NCBI RefSeq assembly: GCF_000962805.1
Contig: NZ_JZTW01000020.1
Location: forward strand, 16,829 to 80,828
Length of the DNA: 64,000 nt
Source: Pseudarthrobacter chlorophenolicus
GTDB lineage: Bacteria; Actinomycetota; Actinomycetes; Actinomycetales; Micrococcaceae
Direction: 5' to 3'
Positions within the stretch are counted from its first letter, which is position 1. Each line of letters opens with the position of its first letter. The notes under the pieces were generated by a model. The model was not told where the DNA came from. It worked only from the letters and a program-made list of their open reading frames with translations, and searched no databases. Of this stretch, positions 42,996-51,987 are shown in pieces. Both the position numbers and the translations under genes were made by a program.

Positions 42996-43015
42996 TCACA
43001 CGTCCTGCGGTGTGA
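42996..43015. promoter_or_regulatory. Inverted repeat TCACAC-N8-GTGTGA between dctA and the kinase gene
   Basis: Perfect six-base arms with an eight-base spacer, 52-71 bases upstream of dctA and 111-130 upstream of the kinase start. A candidate binding site for the adjacent response regulator or for a CRP-like (GlxR) protein, although the GlxR half-sites would be in the opposite orientation. Confidence 0.45.
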
Positions 43016-43125
43016 TATCCATCATTGGCCACACCGTGATCCAGCTCACCGTTGCGTTCATATTGGTCGCGGTCCAGGTGCTGGGTGACCCAGCCAGGCG
43101 CCAGGAGACGGAGGGAAAGGTACTG

Positions 43126-44829
43126 ATGATCCACCGCTGGAGTATCGCCCGCCGGCTCTTCGTGGCGAACCTGTTGATTGTGGTGTCCTTCATCGCCGTG
43201 GTGGGAACGGCGGCCTACGTGGACGCCCGGGACCGGACATACAGCGAAGCCGGCCTGCGGATGACCGGCATCGCCACCTCGATCGCGTCCAACCCGCTGG
43301 TGCTGCAGGCCGCCGGGACCCGGGACCCGTCGTCGATGCTGCAGCCCTATGCCCTCGACGTCATGGAGGAAGCCCACGTCGATTTCATCACCATCATGGC
43401 CCCGGACCGGACCCGCTGGACCCACCCCCGGAACGAGGAGCTGGGCAAGCCGTACATCGGGTCCATCGACGCGGCGCTGCGGGGCGAGACCTTCACCGAG
43501 GTCACCTCCGGCACGCTGGGACCCTCCGTGCGCACCATCGTTCCGGTGAAGGACGACGCCGGTACGGTCCGTGCGCTGGTAGCCGCCGGGGTCACGGTGG
43601 GCACCGTCGACGTCGCCTTCGCGGCGCGCCTTCCGGCCCTTGCCGCCATCGGACTCGCATTGCTGGTGGGCGGCTCGCTGGCCTCATGGCTCCTGGGCAG
43701 GTACCTCCGGCGCGTCACGCGCGGCTGGGGGCCCGAGCAGCTCTCCCAGCTGTTCGCCTACTACGAATCCGTGCTTCACTCTGTCCGCGAGGGCCTGATC
43801 CTGATCGATACCCGGGGACGGGTGGTGATGTACAACGACCAGGCCGCAGAGCTGCTCGGCCTTGCCCAGACCGGCAGCAGCGACCCCACCCGGCCGCCAT
43901 CACTGTCCGACCTTCCGCTCGACGAGGGACTCCGCGGCCTTTTCGAATCCGGACGCCCGGCCAGTGACGAGATTGTCCTCACCGGGTCCCGGGTCCTGGT
44001 AGTGAACCAGGGCCCTGCCAAGGGGCCGGAGGCATTCGGCCCCCGGGGCAGGACGCCCGTATACGGTACGGTGGCCACCCTCCGGGACCGGACGGAGATT
44101 GAGGCGCTGGGCAATGAGCTGGAAACCATGCGCACCCTTTCCGATGCCCTGAGGGCACAAACCCACGAACATGCCAACCGGCTGCACACCATGGTGTCGC
44201 TGCTGGAGCTGGGACGGACCCAGGAGGCACTGGATTTCGCCACGAAGGACCTGGAGTTGAGCCAGCAACTCACCGATGACATGGTCAGCTCGGTGGACGA
44301 ACCGGTCCTTGGCGCGCTGGTGATGGGGAAGGCGGCTGAAGCGCATGAGCGCGGAGTGCACCTGGAAGTCACCGCCCTCGGTTCGGGCACGTCGGCAGGG
44401 ATCGCAGTGCAGGACCTGGTCACGGTCCTCGGAAACCTGCTGGACAACGCCATCGATGCCGCGGCCGACGCTCCCCCGCCGCGCCGGGTTGAGCTGACGG
44501 TAGAGTCTGACGAGGAAGGGCTGGATATCGCAGTCCATGACTCAGGAGCCGGCATTGACCCGGTATCTGCGGAGAACATGTTCCGGCATGGTTTCAGCAC
44601 CAAACCCGCCGGCCCCGGCGGGCGTGGCATAGGCCTGGCCTTGGTCCGCCAGGCAGTGCAGCGCCTGGGCGGCTCGCTGGTCATCAACGGGCGCCGGGGT
44701 GCCAAGTTCGAGGTGTTCCTGCCCGCGGCGGTGGTGCCGGACCCGGCCGCGCCCGGAAATCCACCGGGCGCCCGGAAGAGAAACACCGGAGCGGCTGCCG
44801 GGACAGACGCTGCCGGAAAGGGAGCATAA
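43126..44829 (+). CDS. CitA/DcuS-family sensor histidine kinase
   Basis: 567-residue membrane kinase. A first membrane helix (about 10-32), an extracytoplasmic PAS-like ligand domain (about 33-165), a second helix (about 168-192), a cytoplasmic PAS domain (about 205-320), then the phosphoacceptor THEHANRLH with His347, and a HATPase domain with NLLDNAIDAA, DSGAGI and GRGIGLALVR. The signature around His347 matches the citrate/C4-dicarboxylate group. The ATG at 43126 is preferred for its AAAGG. The response regulator follows after three bases; dctA is divergent, so the ligand is probably a dicarboxylate or citrate. Confidence 0.9.
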   Translation: MIHRWSIARRLFVANLLIVVSFIAVVGTAAYVDARDRTYSEAGLRMTGIATSIASNPLVLQAAGTRDPSSMLQPYALDVMEEAHVDFITIMAPDRTRWTHPRNEELGKPYIGSIDAALRGETFTEVTSGTLGPSVRTIVPVKDDAGTVRALVAAGVTVGTVDVAFAARLPALAAIGLALLVGGSLASWLLGRYLRRVTRGWGPEQLSQLFAYYESVLHSVREGLILIDTRGRVVMYNDQAAELLGLAQTGSSDPTRPPSLSDLPLDEGLRGLFESGRPASDEIVLTGSRVLVVNQGPAKGPEAFGPRGRTPVYGTVATLRDRTEIEALGNELETMRTLSDALRAQTHEHANRLHTMVSLLELGRTQEALDFATKDLELSQQLTDDMVSSVDEPVLGALVMGKAAEAHERGVHLEVTALGSGTSAGIAVQDLVTVLGNLLDNAIDAAADAPPPRRVELTVESDEEGLDIAVHDSGAGIDPVSAENMFRHGFSTKPAGPGGRGIGLALVRQAVQRLGGSLVINGRRGAKFEVFLPAAVVPDPAAPGNPPGARKRNTGAAAGTDAAGKGA

Positions 44830-44832
44830 AGC

Positions 44833-45546
44833 GTGACAAACATTCGCGTCCTCGTCGTGGAGGACGAAGCCATCGCCTCGGCCGCCCACGCGGCCTACGT
44901 TGGACGGCTGCCGGGGTTTGAGCTGGCGGGCACGGCGCCCGACGGGCAATCGGCGCTGCGGCTGCTGGGAGATTTCGCGGCCTCCGGCAGCCCCGTGGAA
45001 CTCGTCCTGCTGGATATGAACCTCCCGGACCTGCACGGGCTGGACATTGCCCGCCGCATGCGGGCGGCCGGCCTGCTCGCGGACATCATCGCCATCACCG
45101 CCGTCCGGGAGCTCGCCGTCGTGCGCAGCGCCGTAGCCATCGGCGTGGTGCAGTACCTCATTAAGCCGTTCACTTTCGCCACGTTCTCGGACAAGCTCGA
45201 GAGTTACCGCCAGTTCCGCCAGCAACTGGCGGACGGCACGGGTGCGGCAGGAAAGGCCGGCGCCTCCCAGAGTGAAGTGGACCAGGCTTTCGCGAGCCTG
45301 CGGGCGCCGTCCGAGCTTCCCCTCCCCAAAGGGCTGTCCACTTCCACTCTGGAATCCGTCAAGGACTTCCTCAAGGCACAGCGGAATGCAGTGTCCGCCA
45401 CCGAGGTCATGGATGCGCTGGGGATGTCCCGCGTCACGGCGCGCCGGTACCTTGAGTACCTGGCCGATGCCGGAACTGTGCAGCGGACGGCCAGGTACGG
45501 GACGCCGGGCCGTCCGGAGAACGAGTACCGCTGGAGCGGGCGCTGA
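44833..45546 (+). CDS. CitB/DcuR-family response regulator
   Basis: 237-residue regulator paired with the preceding kinase. Receiver domain (about 1-120) with acidic VVEDE, phosphorylation site Asp61 in LLDMNLPDLHG, and LIKPF. After a linker comes a C-terminal helix-turn-helix (about 175-235) with ATEVMDALGMSRVTARRYLEYL, as in the citrate/C4-dicarboxylate response regulators. GTG start at 44833. Convergent with prpE (11-base gap). Expected to act on the divergent dctA promoter. Confidence 0.92.
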   Translation: MTNIRVLVVEDEAIASAAHAAYVGRLPGFELAGTAPDGQSALRLLGDFAASGSPVELVLLDMNLPDLHGLDIARRMRAAGLLADIIAITAVRELAVVRSAVAIGVVQYLIKPFTFATFSDKLESYRQFRQQLADGTGAAGKAGASQSEVDQAFASLRAPSELPLPKGLSTSTLESVKDFLKAQRNAVSATEVMDALGMSRVTARRYLEYLADAGTVQRTARYGTPGRPENEYRWSGR

Positions 45547-45557
45547 GAAGGTCCCGG

Positions 45558-47468
45558 TCAGTGCTGCAGTGGTCCTGGTCCCGGGATTTCAGGCCGCAGT
45601 GTTCCGATGAGCTGTTCGATAACCCCAACGTCTTCGATCGTGGAGGGAACGGTGTATTCCACACCGTCGGCAATCTGCCGCATCGTCTTGCGGAGGATCT
45701 TCCCTGACCGCGTCTTGGGCAGCGCATCCACCACCGTGACGTGCTTGAAGTCCGCGACGGCACCGATGTCGCGCCGGACCATCGCCACCAGCTCGGCAGC
45801 CAACACGTCGTCCTGGATGTCGACGCCGGACTTGAGGACGACGTAGCCGCTGGGACGCTGTCCTTTGAGCGGATCAGCAAGGCCGATGACCGCGCATTCG
45901 GCCACCGCGGGGTGCTGGCCGATCACCTGCTCCATCGCTCCGGTGGAGAGGCGGTGGCCGGCGACGTTGATGATGTCATCGGTCCGCCCCATGACGAAGA
46001 CGTACCCGTCACTGTCCCGGTAGCCGGAGTCTCCGGTGGCGTAACAGCCTTCGAAGGCCTGCAGGTAGGACGAGACGAACCGTTCGTCGTTTCCCCAGAG
46101 GGTGGTCAGCGTCCCGGGCGGCAGCGGCAGTCCCAGCACGATGTTCCCTTCAACCTCCGGCTCCACTTCCTCTCCCAGTCCATCAACGATGGCCAGCCTG
46201 AAGCCGGGCATGGGGACGCTGGGAGAACCTGCCTTGATGGGCAGTTCCTCCAGTCCGCGCGGATTGGCGCAGATGGCCCATCCTGTTTCCGTTTGCCACC
46301 AGTGGTCCACCACCGGGATTCCCAGTGACCGGGAAGCCCAATGGAAGGTATCGGTGTCCAGCCGCTCCCCCGCCGTGAACAGGGTACGCAGGCTAGAGAT
46401 GTCGTAGTCCCGCAGCAGTGCCGCTTCAGGGTCCGCCTTCCTGATGGCGCGCAATGCCGTGGGAGCGGTGAAGAGGACGCTGACCCGGTGGTCGCTGACC
46501 ACCCGCCAGAAGGCGCCGGCGTCAGGGGTTCCCACGGGTTTTCCCTCATACAGCACACTGGTGGCCCCTGCCAGCAGCGGACCGTAAACGATGTAGGAGT
46601 GCCCCACTACCCATCCAACGTCCGACGCGGTCCACATGACGTCGCCCGGGCCGGCACCGTAGATGTTCCTGAGCGTCCAGTCCAGCGCGACGGCATGCCC
46701 GCCGTTGTCGCGCACTACGCCTTTGGGCGTCCCGGTGGTGCCCGAGGTGTACAGGATGTAGAGCGGGTCGGTGGCGGCCACATCGACGGGAGAGGCAGGC
46801 TCGGCGCCGGCCATCTCCGCATCCCAATCCAGCCATCCGTAGTCAGCCGCCCGGGCCGCGAAGCCGTCCCTGGCCTTGGCAATGATGGGGAGGCCGGGCA
46901 GGTCCGCCAAGGTAAGCGCCTCCGCAACAGCGGGAAGGTACTCGATCCGGCGGGACGGCTCAAGGCCGCCGGAGGCCGTTACCACCACGGCCGGCTTGGC
47001 GTCGCGTATCCGGGCAGCAAGTTCCTTGGGAGCGAATCCGCCGAAGACCACTGAATGCACAGCGCCGAGCCGCGCCGACGCGAGCATGGCGATGACTGCT
47101 TCGGGAATCATCGGCATGTAGATCACTACGCGATCGCCCTTGCCGACGCCCCGGTTCCGCAGGACGCCGGCAAAGTCCGCCACGAGCCCGGTCAGTTCCG
47201 CATAGGTGAAACGGCGTTGGGTGCCGAGCATTGCCGAATCGTAGATCAGGGCGTCCTGGTTCCCCCTGCCTGCCTCCACGTGGCGGTCCAGCGCGTTGTA
47301 GGAGGTGTTCAGGACGCCGTCGGGGAACCAGCCGTACAGCGGTGCCCGGCTTGCGTCCAGTGCTTGGAGGGGCGGCGTGGACCACTCCAGCCTCGACGCG
47401 GCTCCAAGCCAAAATGCGGCCGGGTCGGCAAGGCTCTGATCGTACGATTCCCGATAGCTGTCAACCAT
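45558..47468 (-). CDS. prpE: Propionyl-CoA synthetase
   Basis: AMP-forming ligase that activates propionate. The 636-residue protein matches the PrpE branch of the acetyl-CoA synthetase family: SYRESYDQSLADPAAFW near the start, YTSGTTGTPKGVVRDNGGH (AMP loop), VDHWWQTETGW, GDSGYRDSDGYVFVMGRTDD, and LPKTRSGKILRKTMR with the regulatory/catalytic lysine. The DNGGH and WWQTETG details favour propionyl over acetyl. It faces away from the gntR-prpDBC operon across a region with paired operators. The ATG at 47468 has only a weak ribosome-binding site. Confidence 0.92.
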   Translation of the reverse strand: MVDSYRESYDQSLADPAAFWLGAASRLEWSTPPLQALDASRAPLYGWFPDGVLNTSYNALDRHVEAGRGNQDALIYDSAMLGTQRRFTYAELTGLVADFAGVLRNRGVGKGDRVVIYMPMIPEAVIAMLASARLGAVHSVVFGGFAPKELAARIRDAKPAVVVTASGGLEPSRRIEYLPAVAEALTLADLPGLPIIAKARDGFAARAADYGWLDWDAEMAGAEPASPVDVAATDPLYILYTSGTTGTPKGVVRDNGGHAVALDWTLRNIYGAGPGDVMWTASDVGWVVGHSYIVYGPLLAGATSVLYEGKPVGTPDAGAFWRVVSDHRVSVLFTAPTALRAIRKADPEAALLRDYDISSLRTLFTAGERLDTDTFHWASRSLGIPVVDHWWQTETGWAICANPRGLEELPIKAGSPSVPMPGFRLAIVDGLGEEVEPEVEGNIVLGLPLPPGTLTTLWGNDERFVSSYLQAFEGCYATGDSGYRDSDGYVFVMGRTDDIINVAGHRLSTGAMEQVIGQHPAVAECAVIGLADPLKGQRPSGYVVLKSGVDIQDDVLAAELVAMVRRDIGAVADFKHVTVVDALPKTRSGKILRKTMRQIADGVEYTVPSTIEDVGVIEQLIGTLRPEIPGPGPLQH

Positions 47469-47539
47469 GAAAGTGCATCCCGTCCACGACGTTGTGTTGC
47501 GGCAATGCTAGCCAAGGTCCAGCCTCCTAACAAGGGTTA

Positions 47540-47551
47540 TGTATACAGAAC
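47540..47551. promoter_or_regulatory. GntR-type operator, left copy (TGTATACAGAAC)
   Basis: Contains the 8-bp palindrome TGTATACA (47540-47547), a form typical of FadR/VanR-subfamily GntR operators. It overlaps a probable prpE -10 region on the minus strand. The same 12-mer occurs inverted at 47598-47609, 62 bases centre to centre. Confidence 0.75.
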
Positions 47552-47597
47552 TAGACTTTTTGAGCCAGGAGGATCGAATCTGCTGGATATTTTTTGT

Positions 47598-47609
47598 GTT
47601 CTGTATACA
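47598..47609. promoter_or_regulatory. GntR-type operator, right copy (GTTCTGTATACA)
   Basis: Inverted copy of the left operator, with TGTATACA at 47602-47609. It overlaps a plus-strand TANNNT -10 (TACACT, 47606-47611) 31 bases before the gntR ATG. Together the two sites would let one regulator control prpE and gntR-prpDBC. Confidence 0.75.
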
Positions 47610-47641
47610 CTGAAGGGGTTCAGTTACCGAAGGAGTTACCG

Positions 47642-48301
47642 ATGCGCGCCAGCGACAGGGCCTATGCCGCCCTCCGGGACGACATCACCGAATGGCGGCT
47701 GCTTCCCGGTACGGTCCTGGGCGAAGTCGAGCAGTCCGAACGCCTTGGCGTCTCGCGCACACCGCTTCGGGAGGCGCTGGGCCGGCTTACCGCGGAAGGG
47801 CTGACGACGACGGCGGGCGGCCGCGGCGTCGTCGTCACCGACGTTTCGCTCGACGACATCGACGAACTCTTCGAACTCCGAGAGACGCTCGAATGCAAGG
47901 CCGCTGCGTTGGCTGCAGAACGTGGGGATGCTGCCGTCTTCCTCGAACTGCAGAAGGAACTGCTTGAGGCGCCGGCGCTCATTGACGGCAGCGACCCCGG
48001 ACGGCACGCGTATTACGGCCTGGCCGGCCGCCTCGACGCCGCCATCGATGAGGCGGTGGCCAACGCCTACCTCATCCAGGCCATGCGGGCTCTCCGGGTG
48101 CATCTGGTCCGTGTCCGCAGGCTCGCTGCCGACGACGCTGAACGGCTCACCGCCGCGGCGGCTGAACATGCTGCCATCGCGGAAGCCATTGCTTCCCGCA
48201 ACCCCAGACTGGCTGAAGCAGCCACTACCCTCCATCTCCACCGCAGCCTGACACACGTCAAAAATACGCACACACCTCATCACAGGGAGAACCATGGTTA
48301 A
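47642..48301 (+). CDS. GntR-family (FadR subgroup) regulator of the methylcitrate genes
   Basis: 219-residue regulator. N-terminal winged helix (about 3-70) with AYAALRDDITEWRLLPGT, LGVSRTPLREALGRLTAEGL and GRGVVV; C-terminal helical FCD ligand domain (about 85-210) with ELFELRETLECKAA and paired His near HLHRS, consistent with a metal and carboxylate site. The ATG at 47642 has AAGGAG six bases upstream. The stop overlaps prpD by eight bases, so it is the first gene of the operon. Likely ligand is a methylcitrate-cycle acid (inference). Confidence 0.9.
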   Translation: MRASDRAYAALRDDITEWRLLPGTVLGEVEQSERLGVSRTPLREALGRLTAEGLTTTAGGRGVVVTDVSLDDIDELFELRETLECKAAALAAERGDAAVFLELQKELLEAPALIDGSDPGRHAYYGLAGRLDAAIDEAVANAYLIQAMRALRVHLVRVRRLAADDAERLTAAAAEHAAIAEAIASRNPRLAEAATTLHLHRSLTHVKNTHTPHHRENHG

Positions 48302-49814
48302 GCAACACCACGTCCGCGTCTACAAGAGCGAAGAGAACCTGGCCCGGGAAGAGCAGCTGGCCCACAAGATCGCCGCCGTGGCCGCGGATCCCGTGGCGGT
48401 GGTGCCGGAGGTGACCGAGATGGTCATCAACCGCATCATCGATAACGCTTCAGTGGCCATCGCATCGCTGAACCGGGCGCCGATTGTCGCCGCCCGCGCG
48501 CAGGCACTCACCCATGCGCCAAGCTCCGGGGGCAAGGGTGCCAAGGTGTTTGGCATCGGCGAGCGCGTCTCCCCCGAGTGGGCTGCCTGGGCCAACGGCG
48601 TGGCCGTCCGCGAACTCGATTACCACGACACGTTCCTGGCCGCGGACTACTCCCACCCCGGTGACAACATCCCGCCCATCCTGGCCGTCGCGCAGCACAC
48701 GGGTTCCAGCGGCGCCGACCTGATCAGGGGCATCGCCGCCGGCTACGAGATCCAGGTGAACCTGGTGAAGGCAATCTGCCTGCACAAGCACAAGATCGAC
48801 CATGTGGCCCACCTCGGCCCCTCGGCAGCGGCGGGCATCGGCACGCTGCTGGGCCTCGACATCGAGACGATTTTCCAGTCCGTGGGCCAGGCGCTGCACA
48901 CCACCACCGCCACCCGCCAGTCGCGCAAGGGTGAGATTTCCACGTGGAAAGCCCATGCGCCCGCGTTCGCCGGGAAGATGGCAGTTGAGGCGGCCGACCG
49001 TGCCATGCGCGGACAGACCTCCCCGGTGCCGATCTACGAAGGCGAAGACGGCGTGATCGCCTGGATGCTGGACGGCCCGGACGCCTCCTACGAGGTTCCC
49101 CTCCCCACCCCGGGAGAAGCCAAGCGCGCCATCCTGGATACGTACACCAAGGAGCACTCGGCTGAGTACCAGGCCCAGGCATGGATCGACCTGGCCCGCA
49201 AGCTGCACCGCGAACACCCCGGGGTCACCGATCCCGCCAACGTGGCGTCGGTCCTGATCAGGACCAGCCACCACACGCACTACGTGATCGGTTCCGGCGC
49301 CAACGACCCCCAGAAGTACAGCCCCACCGCCAGCCGGGAAACCCTGGACCACTCCATCCCGTACATTTTCACCGTGGCACTCCAGGACGGTTCCTGGCAC
49401 CACGTGGACTCTTACGCCCCCGAGCGCGCGGCCCGCCAGGACACTGTTGAACTGTGGCAGAAGGTGACCACTGAGGAAGACCCGGAGTGGACCCGCCGCT
49501 ACCACTCCCTGGACATCAGTGAGAAAGCCTTTGGCGGGTCTGTGGAGATCACCCTCGCTGACGGCACGGTGGTCACCGACCAGATTGCCGTGGCGGACGC
49601 CCACCCGCTGGGTGCACGGCCGTTCGCCCGGGAGCAGTACGTCAACAAGTTCCGCACCCTCGCGGCCGGGCTCGTGGAGGAGGCCGAGATCGAAAGGTTC
49701 CTCGCCGCCGTCGAACGCCTCCCGGAACTGGCCCCGGGCGAACTGGACCAGCTGAACATCACTGCCGCCCCCGGCGTCATCGACCTCGGCGCGGCACCGA
49801 AGGGACTGTTCTGA
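48294..49814 (+). CDS. prpD: 2-methylcitrate dehydratase (PrpD)
   Basis: Dehydrates 2-methylcitrate to 2-methyl-cis-aconitate. The 506-residue protein is a MmgE/PrpD-family member of full length with VAVRELDYHDTFLAADYSHPGDN, LHKHKIDHVAHLGPSAAAG, GEISTWKAHAPAFA and THYVIGSGANDPQKYSP. ATG at 48294 lies inside the gntR end, and the stop overlaps the prpB ATG as TGATG. No cofactor motif such as an Fe-S cluster is present, as expected for PrpD rather than AcnD. Confidence 0.94.
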   Translation: MVKQHHVRVYKSEENLAREEQLAHKIAAVAADPVAVVPEVTEMVINRIIDNASVAIASLNRAPIVAARAQALTHAPSSGGKGAKVFGIGERVSPEWAAWANGVAVRELDYHDTFLAADYSHPGDNIPPILAVAQHTGSSGADLIRGIAAGYEIQVNLVKAICLHKHKIDHVAHLGPSAAAGIGTLLGLDIETIFQSVGQALHTTTATRQSRKGEISTWKAHAPAFAGKMAVEAADRAMRGQTSPVPIYEGEDGVIAWMLDGPDASYEVPLPTPGEAKRAILDTYTKEHSAEYQAQAWIDLARKLHREHPGVTDPANVASVLIRTSHHTHYVIGSGANDPQKYSPTASRETLDHSIPYIFTVALQDGSWHHVDSYAPERAARQDTVELWQKVTTEEDPEWTRRYHSLDISEKAFGGSVEITLADGTVVTDQIAVADAHPLGARPFAREQYVNKFRTLAAGLVEEAEIERFLAAVERLPELAPGELDQLNITAAPGVIDLGAAPKGLF

Positions 49815-50719
49815 TGCTGTATTCGAAGACCACCCCGGAACAGAAGCGGACCGCACTGCGCGGGATGCTCGCCTCCGGCACCATCCAGCAGTTCCCGGGA
49901 GCGTTCAACCCCCTGTCGGCACGGCTGATTGAGGAGAAGGGCTTCGCGGGGGTTTACATCTCCGGCGCCGTCCTTGCCAACGACCTTGGCCTGCCGGACA
50001 TCGGGCTGACCACCCTCACCGAAGTGGCCACCCGCGCCGGGCAAATCGCCCGCATGACCGACCTGCCCGCCATCGTGGACGCTGACACCGGCTTTGGCGA
50101 ACCCATGAACGTTGCCCGCAGCATCCAGGAACTCGAGAACGCCGGCCTGGCGGGCTGCCACATCGAAGACCAGTTCAACCCCAAACGGTGCGGCCACCTG
50201 GACGGCAAGAACGTTGTGGACCTGGACACGGCCGCCAAGCGCATCCGGGCCGCCGCCGACGCCCGGCGCGACCCCAACTTCCTCATCATGGCCCGCACCG
50301 ATATCCGTGCCGTGGAAGGACTCGAAGCCGCCCAGGACCGCGCCCGGGCACTGGTGGACGCCGGTGCGGACGCCATCTTCCCGGAGGCCATGAAGGATCT
50401 GTCAGAGTTCCAGGCCATCCGGGACGCCGTGGATGTGCCGATCCTTGCCAACATGACAGAGTTCGGGAAGAGCGACCTGTTCACGGTGGACCAGCTGCAG
50501 TCTGTAGGCGTGAACATGGTGATTTACCCGGTAACCCTGCTGCGCATTGCCATGGGAGCTGCAGAGCGTACGCTGGAAACGATCAAGGCAACAGGATCAC
50601 AGGAAGCACAGGTGGAGAACATGCTCACCCGTGCGCGTCTCTATGACCTCGTGGACTACGAGGCGTACAACCGCTTCGATACCGGCGTTTTCAACTTCCA
50701 GATTCCCGGCGTCCGGTAG
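49814..50719 (+). CDS. prpB: 2-methylisocitrate lyase
   Basis: Cleaves 2-methylisocitrate to pyruvate and succinate. The 301-residue protein has the PEP mutase/isocitrate lyase barrel with VDADTGFGEPMNVARSI (metal site), IEDQFNPKRCGH with catalytic Cys126, MARTDIRAVEG and FPEAM. Length and KRCGH match PrpB, and it lacks the long insert of true isocitrate lyases. Translation is coupled to prpD; prpC starts 35 bases later. Confidence 0.95.
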   Translation: MLYSKTTPEQKRTALRGMLASGTIQQFPGAFNPLSARLIEEKGFAGVYISGAVLANDLGLPDIGLTTLTEVATRAGQIARMTDLPAIVDADTGFGEPMNVARSIQELENAGLAGCHIEDQFNPKRCGHLDGKNVVDLDTAAKRIRAAADARRDPNFLIMARTDIRAVEGLEAAQDRARALVDAGADAIFPEAMKDLSEFQAIRDAVDVPILANMTEFGKSDLFTVDQLQSVGVNMVIYPVTLLRIAMGAAERTLETIKATGSQEAQVENMLTRARLYDLVDYEAYNRFDTGVFNFQIPGVR

Positions 50720-50754
50720 GACAAGGGATCCCCGCAAGAACGAAGGAGTTCAAC

Positions 50755-51894
50755 ATGGCTGATGAAGATATCAAAAAGGGCCTCGCCGGCGTCGTGGTGG
50801 ACTACACCGCCGTCTCCAAGGTCAACCCGGACACGAACTCCCTGCTGTACCGCGGCTACCCCGTCCAGGAACTGGCCGCCAGATGCAGCTTCGAGGAAGT
50901 GGCCTACCTGCTGTGGAACGGTGAGCTGCCTGCCGAAGGGGAGCTGGCGGAGTTCACGGCGAGGGAGCGCGCCGGGAGGGCGCTTGACCCGGTGGTCAAG
51001 CAGGTCATCGACGCCTTACCGGCAACGTCCCACCCGATGGATGTCTGCAGGACTGCGGCTTCCGTGATGGGTGCCCGACACCCGCAGGCAGAGGACTCCT
51101 CACGCGAGGCCAACATGGCCAAAGCCGTGGACCTGTTCGCTGCCATGCCGGCCGTAGTGGCCTACGACCAGCGCCGCCGCCACGGCCAGGACCTGATGGA
51201 ACCGCGTGAGGACCTGGGCTATTCGGCCAATTTCCTATGGATGACCTTCGGCGAGGAACAGGTGCCCGAGGTGGTGGAGGCCTTCAACGTCTCGATGATT
51301 CTCTACGCTGAGCACTCCTTCAATGCCTCAACCTTCACAGCACGCGTCATCACCTCCACGCTGTCCGACCTGCATTCGGCGGTTACAGGAGCCATTGGAG
51401 CCCTGAAGGGTCCGCTGCACGGCGGGGCGAACGAGGCCGTGATGCACACCTTCGACGAAATCGGCATCCGGCAGGAAGAGTCCCTCGAGGAAGCGGCAGC
51501 CCGGGCGAAGGCCTGGATGGAGGACGCCCTGGCGAACAAGAAGAAGGTCATGGGCTTCGGCCACCGCGTCTACAAGCACGGCGATTCCCGCGTGCCCACC
51601 ATGAAGGCCGCCCTGGACAAGATGATTGCCCACTACGGCCGCCCTGAGCTGCTGGGTCTGTACAACGGCTTGGAAACGGCGATGGACGAGGCCAAGGCCA
51701 TCAAGCCGAACCTCGACTACCCGGCCGGGCCCACCTACCACCTGATGGGCTTCGACACCCCCACGTTCACTCCCCTGTTCGTGGCCAGCCGCATCACCGG
51801 CTGGACCGCGCACATCATGGAACAGCTGGACTCCAACTCGCTGATCCGCCCGCTGAGTGAGTACATCGGTCCGGAAGAGCGGCACCTGCCCTAG
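50755..51894 (+). CDS. prpC: 2-methylcitrate synthase
   Basis: Condenses propionyl-CoA with oxaloacetate. The 379-residue protein is a citrate synthase family member of the short gram-positive type: opening KGLAGVVVDYTAVSKVNPDTNSLLYRGYPV (residues split across the N-terminal domain), LHGGANEAVM with a catalytic His, GFGHRVYKHGD with the second, and DYPAGPTYHLMGF with the catalytic Asp region. The prp context decides for methylcitrate over citrate synthase. A GAAGGAG ribosome-binding site precedes the ATG. A 19-bp terminator follows. Confidence 0.93.
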   Translation: MADEDIKKGLAGVVVDYTAVSKVNPDTNSLLYRGYPVQELAARCSFEEVAYLLWNGELPAEGELAEFTARERAGRALDPVVKQVIDALPATSHPMDVCRTAASVMGARHPQAEDSSREANMAKAVDLFAAMPAVVAYDQRRRHGQDLMEPREDLGYSANFLWMTFGEEQVPEVVEAFNVSMILYAEHSFNASTFTARVITSTLSDLHSAVTGAIGALKGPLHGGANEAVMHTFDEIGIRQEESLEEAAARAKAWMEDALANKKKVMGFGHRVYKHGDSRVPTMKAALDKMIAHYGRPELLGLYNGLETAMDEAKAIKPNLDYPAGPTYHLMGFDTPTFTPLFVASRITGWTAHIMEQLDSNSLIRPLSEYIGPEERHLP

Positions 51895-51911
51895 CGTTTG
51901 GACAGGAAGTA

Positions 51912-51949
51912 CGACGGCGGTGCGGCACCCGGGTGCCGCACCGCCGTCG
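51912..51949. terminator. Terminator after prpC
   Basis: Perfect 19-base inverted repeat without spacer, very GC-rich, between the convergent prpC and Nudix genes. There is no T run; it probably acts by the stem alone. Confidence 0.78.
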
Positions 51950-51987
51950 GGCGTTAAGGCCTGGGGAGGATTGTCAGGGCCTGCAGC

